A stretch of DNA of 8,849 bases. Origin: Clostridia bacterium (GTDB lineage: Bacteria > Bacillota > Clostridia > CAKSNL01 > HGM11501). The position numbers were made by a program, and so were the translations under genes. The stretch lies in the NCBI GenBank assembly GCA_030535815.1, contig JAUNRD010000055.1:1-8849 (forward strand), given 5' to 3'. Below, piece by piece: positions 6,176 to 8,849 of this stretch (positions within the stretch are counted from its first letter, which is position 1; the number at the start of each line of letters is the position of its first letter). Under the pieces are notes generated by a model. It saw nothing but the letters and a program-made list of their open reading frames with translations. It was not told the origin of the DNA and searched no databases.

Positions 6176-7264
6176 ATGAATATCAGAGACGAGCTTGAAA
6201 AAAGAAAACTGCCGGGCATTCTTTTGATGAATAACGGCGAAGCTGTAACAGAGAAAAACTGGGCAGAAAGGAAAAAAGAACTACTTGATATTCTCTCCTT
6301 AAATTTGTTCGGATTTACCCCAAAAGCTCCAATGAATGTCTGCGGGAAAGATATTCAGAAAAACAGATATAAAATGTTTGGCGGAAAGGCTGAAACCGAG
6401 TGCAAAATGATAGAGTTTGACACGCCGAAGGGAAAGTACAGCTTTCCCGTTGAAATAACCGTTCCGAAAAAGGCAGAAAAGCCACCTGTGATTTTGTATT
6501 TAAGCTTCGGCCCCGGCTACCCCGTTCCCGAAGAGGAAATAATTGACAGAGGCTTTGCCCTTGTTACGGTTGATTATAAGGATATTACGCCCGATAGCGT
6601 ATTCGGAGATTTTAAGGGCGGACTTGCAGGTCATTTTATAGGGGACAGAGACCGCACTTTAACAGAGTGGGGGCTTGTTGGCATCTGGGCATACGGCGCA
6701 AGCAGAATTATGGATTATCTTATTGCAAGGGATGATTTAAATACAAAAAGAATTGCCGTGGCAGGTCACTCCCGCCTGGGGAAGACCGCACTCTGGACAA
6801 GAGCGCAGGATGACAGATTTTTTATGGCATACGGAAACAATTCCAACTACGGCGGATGCGGCGTTATCCGCGTTCATAAGGGTGAGGATATTTCCGATTT
6901 TATAAAAATCGGAAGCTATAACTTCTTCTGCGAAAAATTCAAGACCTTTTTAGATACCCCTCACGCCGAGCTTCCCTATGATATGCATTATCTTATGGCT
7001 TGTCAGGCGCCGGGCTATGCCTTTGTGACAGGTGCAACAGAGGATGACGGAATGGATCCTTTCTCTGAATTTTTGTCCCTTACTGATGCAAGCAGGGTTT
7101 ATGAATTGCTCGGAAGAAATGGGCTTATCCATAACGGGAAAATGGTAAAAGCGGGAGAGGCTTTGACAGACGGTGACCTTGGCTTTTATGTAAGAGAAGG
7201 CAGACACTTTATGTCAAGGGAAGACTGGAACGTATTTATGGATTTCTTTGAGAGGAAGCTTTAA
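6176..7264 (+). CDS. CE15-like alpha/beta hydrolase (glucuronoyl-esterase-like), cytoplasmic
   Basis: This 362-residue protein matches the bacterial carbohydrate-esterase family 15 pattern. GHSRLGKTALW (197-207) carries the nucleophile S199 in the family's G-x-S-R-x-G-K context. NNSNYGGCG (221-229) matches the following conserved N-S-G-C-G region. LPYDMHYLMA (266-275), GATEDDGMDPFSEFL (286-300) with acidic residues near the usual catalytic-acid area, and GRHFMSREDW (342-351) with the likely catalytic H344 complete the set. Characterised CE15 enzymes cleave the ester between 4-O-methyl-glucuronic acid on xylan and lignin alcohols and are secreted. This one has no signal peptide, so it probably removes an ester from an imported oligosaccharide. 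An acetyl-esterase-like activity is possible. The start has AAAGGAG (6161-6167) 8 bases upstream. The next gene begins 2 bases after its stop, suggesting translational coupling. A 93-base gap with repeats precedes it. Confidence 0.8.
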   Translation: MNIRDELEKRKLPGILLMNNGEAVTEKNWAERKKELLDILSLNLFGFTPKAPMNVCGKDIQKNRYKMFGGKAETECKMIEFDTPKGKYSFPVEITVPKKAEKPPVILYLSFGPGYPVPEEEIIDRGFALVTVDYKDITPDSVFGDFKGGLAGHFIGDRDRTLTEWGLVGIWAYGASRIMDYLIARDDLNTKRIAVAGHSRLGKTALWTRAQDDRFFMAYGNNSNYGGCGVIRVHKGEDISDFIKIGSYNFFCEKFKTFLDTPHAELPYDMHYLMACQAPGYAFVTGATEDDGMDPFSEFLSLTDASRVYELLGRNGLIHNGKMVKAGEALTDGDLGFYVREGRHFMSREDWNVFMDFFERKL

Positions 7265-7266
7265 GA

Positions 7267-8849
7267 ATGAAAATATGTAAATTCGATAAGGTTGATATTG
7301 TTATTTCTCAAAAAGCAACAAAAAGGGAAATTTTTGCATCAGAAGAGCTTTGTAAATATCTTAAGCTTATGCTTATGGCAGAGGTAAATATTACAGGCAC
7401 TCACAATAAAGAAAATACATCTTTTATAATAGGCGGGCCTTCCCGGAATATGGCGGCCGAAGAGTATATTTCGGTGGATATATTCAATAAGCTTGTTCCC
7501 GGCCCCGAGGGCGCAATGGTAAAAACACTTGATGATAACACCTTGCTTATTGCAGGCAGCGAAGGGGATAAAAACCGCGGAACGATTTATGCTGTATATG
7601 ATTTTCTTGAAATCTTTTGCGGATGCGCTCTTTCTGCCTATTCAAGCCCCTCCGTCGATGCTGGGGAATTTGTTCCGGAAATGGACGAGCTTATAATAGA
7701 AAACAAGGAGCATATAGTTAAATGCGCAACATCAACTAAAAGAGGTGCCTGCGTACAGTATTCCGACTGTGCGGGAAACCCTTTAAGAAAGCTTAACACA
7801 GAGTTTTTCGATTTCCTTTCAAAAAACAGATACAATCTTTTCAGCACCTGGGCAGGCGTCTATGAAAAAATGAAGGATGCGGGATTAATTGAAGAACTCA
7901 GCAAAAGGGGCATAGGGGTGGAGGTAGGACATCACGACGCATCGGACATCTTTATGCCTGCCGACGGAAACAAATATTTCCCGGAAAAATATTATGAAAC
8001 CCACCATGAGTTTTTCCGTCTTGGAGAGGACGGTACGAGATTTCATCCCGTTGACCATATGGGACAGATGATTTTCTGCTACCAAAATCCTGAATTAATA
8101 GAAGAATTCAGCAAAAATGTGATAACGTGGTTAAGCTACAATGAAGACCTTGTAAGCTTAAGCCTTCCGCCTCACGACGGAACGGCTCCACAGTGCTGTT
8201 GTCCTTTGTGCAAGGATAAGAGCAAAACGGAAAACTACTGCTATTTTGTAAACGAGGTTGCAAAAAGAGTGGGCAAGGTGTATCCCGAAATTAAGATAAG
8301 CCTTTTGATTTATGTGGATATATGGGAGTGCCCCGAAAATATAAAGCTTTGCTCAAATGTTGATGTCTGGGAGGCAACCTGGGCGGCAAACGGACTAAGG
8401 CGCATCGGAAAGAAGGACGGTTCTGCATTAATCGGCACCCACTTTCACGAAAATCTCCTTAGCTGGAAAAAGACGGGAGCCGAGGTAAGCTATTACGATT
8501 ATTATATGGGCATATACGCGGAAAGACAGCGCTATCTTCCTATGGCTGACGAGGTGCAGGCAATATGGAAGGGGTTTATAAAAGATGAAATTATAGGCGC
8601 TACAACCCAGATAGAGTGCTTTCATATATGGAACCATATTTTCAATTTCTACACCTTCGGAAGAACGGCATATAACGTAGAGCTTTCGATGGAGGATAAC
8701 CTTTGGCGTTTCACTAAGATATTCGGAAAGGGTGCGCCCTACATCGCCGATGCAATCAGAAAGGCAGAGGAGTGTATGGACGGACAGATGCAGATTTCGC
8801 GTTGCGGAATTTATCTTATGGAGAATATCGACAAGGAGTATATGTATGA
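7267..8849 (+). CDS. DUF4838 / GH163-like glycoside hydrolase, 3' end missing
   Basis: The frame stays open from the ATG at 7267 to the window edge, giving 527 visible residues and no stop. A ribosome binding site (AGAGGA, 7251-7256) lies inside the end of the esterase gene. Residues about 1-140 resemble the N-terminal domain seen in GH67- and DUF4838-type enzymes: ASEELCKYLKLM (24-35), SFIIGG (52-57), then NRGTIYAVYDFLEIFCGCAL (103-122), where the family usually has a GCRW-like end. From about 160 on, a probable (beta/alpha)8 barrel carries SLSLPPHDG (297-305), a C-C-C-P-L-C cluster (310-315), ENYCYFVNEVA (322-332) and candidate active-site segments THFHEN (391-396) and TTQIECFHIWN (446-456). 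DUF4838 includes GH163, whose characterised members are endo-beta-N-acetylglucosaminidases acting on N-glycans. This divergent protein may cut another bond. No signal peptide is seen, so it probably works inside the cell with the esterase before it. Confidence 0.78.
   Translation, partial: MKICKFDKVDIVISQKATKREIFASEELCKYLKLMLMAEVNITGTHNKENTSFIIGGPSRNMAAEEYISVDIFNKLVPGPEGAMVKTLDDNTLLIAGSEGDKNRGTIYAVYDFLEIFCGCALSAYSSPSVDAGEFVPEMDELIIENKEHIVKCATSTKRGACVQYSDCAGNPLRKLNTEFFDFLSKNRYNLFSTWAGVYEKMKDAGLIEELSKRGIGVEVGHHDASDIFMPADGNKYFPEKYYETHHEFFRLGEDGTRFHPVDHMGQMIFCYQNPELIEEFSKNVITWLSYNEDLVSLSLPPHDGTAPQCCCPLCKDKSKTENYCYFVNEVAKRVGKVYPEIKISLLIYVDIWECPENIKLCSNVDVWEATWAANGLRRIGKKDGSALIGTHFHENLLSWKKTGAEVSYYDYYMGIYAERQRYLPMADEVQAIWKGFIKDEIIGATTQIECFHIWNHIFNFYTFGRTAYNVELSMEDNLWRFTKIFGKGAPYIADAIRKAEECMDGQMQISRCGIYLMENIDKEYMY

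Noticed and set aside
8840..8849. ATG and TGA near the window end as a gene start or stop
   Set aside because: Neither changes the open frame: the ATG is an internal codon of the DUF4838 gene and the final TGA is out of its frame.

Overview
The window looks like chromosomal DNA from a low-to-moderate GC member of the Clostridia (Bacillota), probably a gut or anaerobic-digester relative of Oscillospiraceae or Lachnospiraceae. The basis is strong AGGAGG-type ribosome binding sites, TTGACA/TATAAT promoters, a secreted protein with a copper-amine-oxidase-type N-terminal domain (common in Clostridia and Paenibacillus), and clostridial-style AraC regulators. No species can be named. No tRNA, rRNA, CRISPR array or transposase was seen.

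Left part (1-2319): a hairpin with a UUCG loop and a T tract sits directly in front of the ribosome binding site of a secreted protein (93-2096). That protein has a signal peptide, two copper-amine-oxidase-like repeats and a long pectate-lyase-type beta-helix. A 223-base gap follows. It holds a possibly structured stretch and a strong terminator, which separates this gene from the convergent regulators.

Middle (2320-4245): two AraC-family regulators lie in tandem on the minus strand, both with a cupin-like sensor half and a C-terminal double helix-turn-helix. A 166-base divergent promoter region (4080-4245) has a good minus-strand promoter for the regulators and a near-consensus plus-strand promoter for the metabolic genes.

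Right part (4246-8849): four plus-strand genes, probably one operon. They encode a Gfo/Idh/MocA-type NAD(P)-dependent sugar oxidoreductase, an endonuclease/exonuclease/phosphatase-fold hydrolase, a CE15-like (glucuronoyl-esterase-like) alpha/beta hydrolase, and a DUF4838/GH163-like glycoside hydrolase that runs off the window end. None of the four has a signal peptide, so they probably act in the cytoplasm on an imported oligosaccharide. The inferred role is intracellular breakdown of a decorated, perhaps uronate- or hexosamine-containing glycan, with deesterification, glycosidic cleavage and redox chemistry on a released sugar, controlled by one or both AraC regulators. An exact 10-base direct repeat at 21-base spacing in front of the esterase gene suggests an internal AraC-type control site. 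The substrate cannot be told from this sequence.
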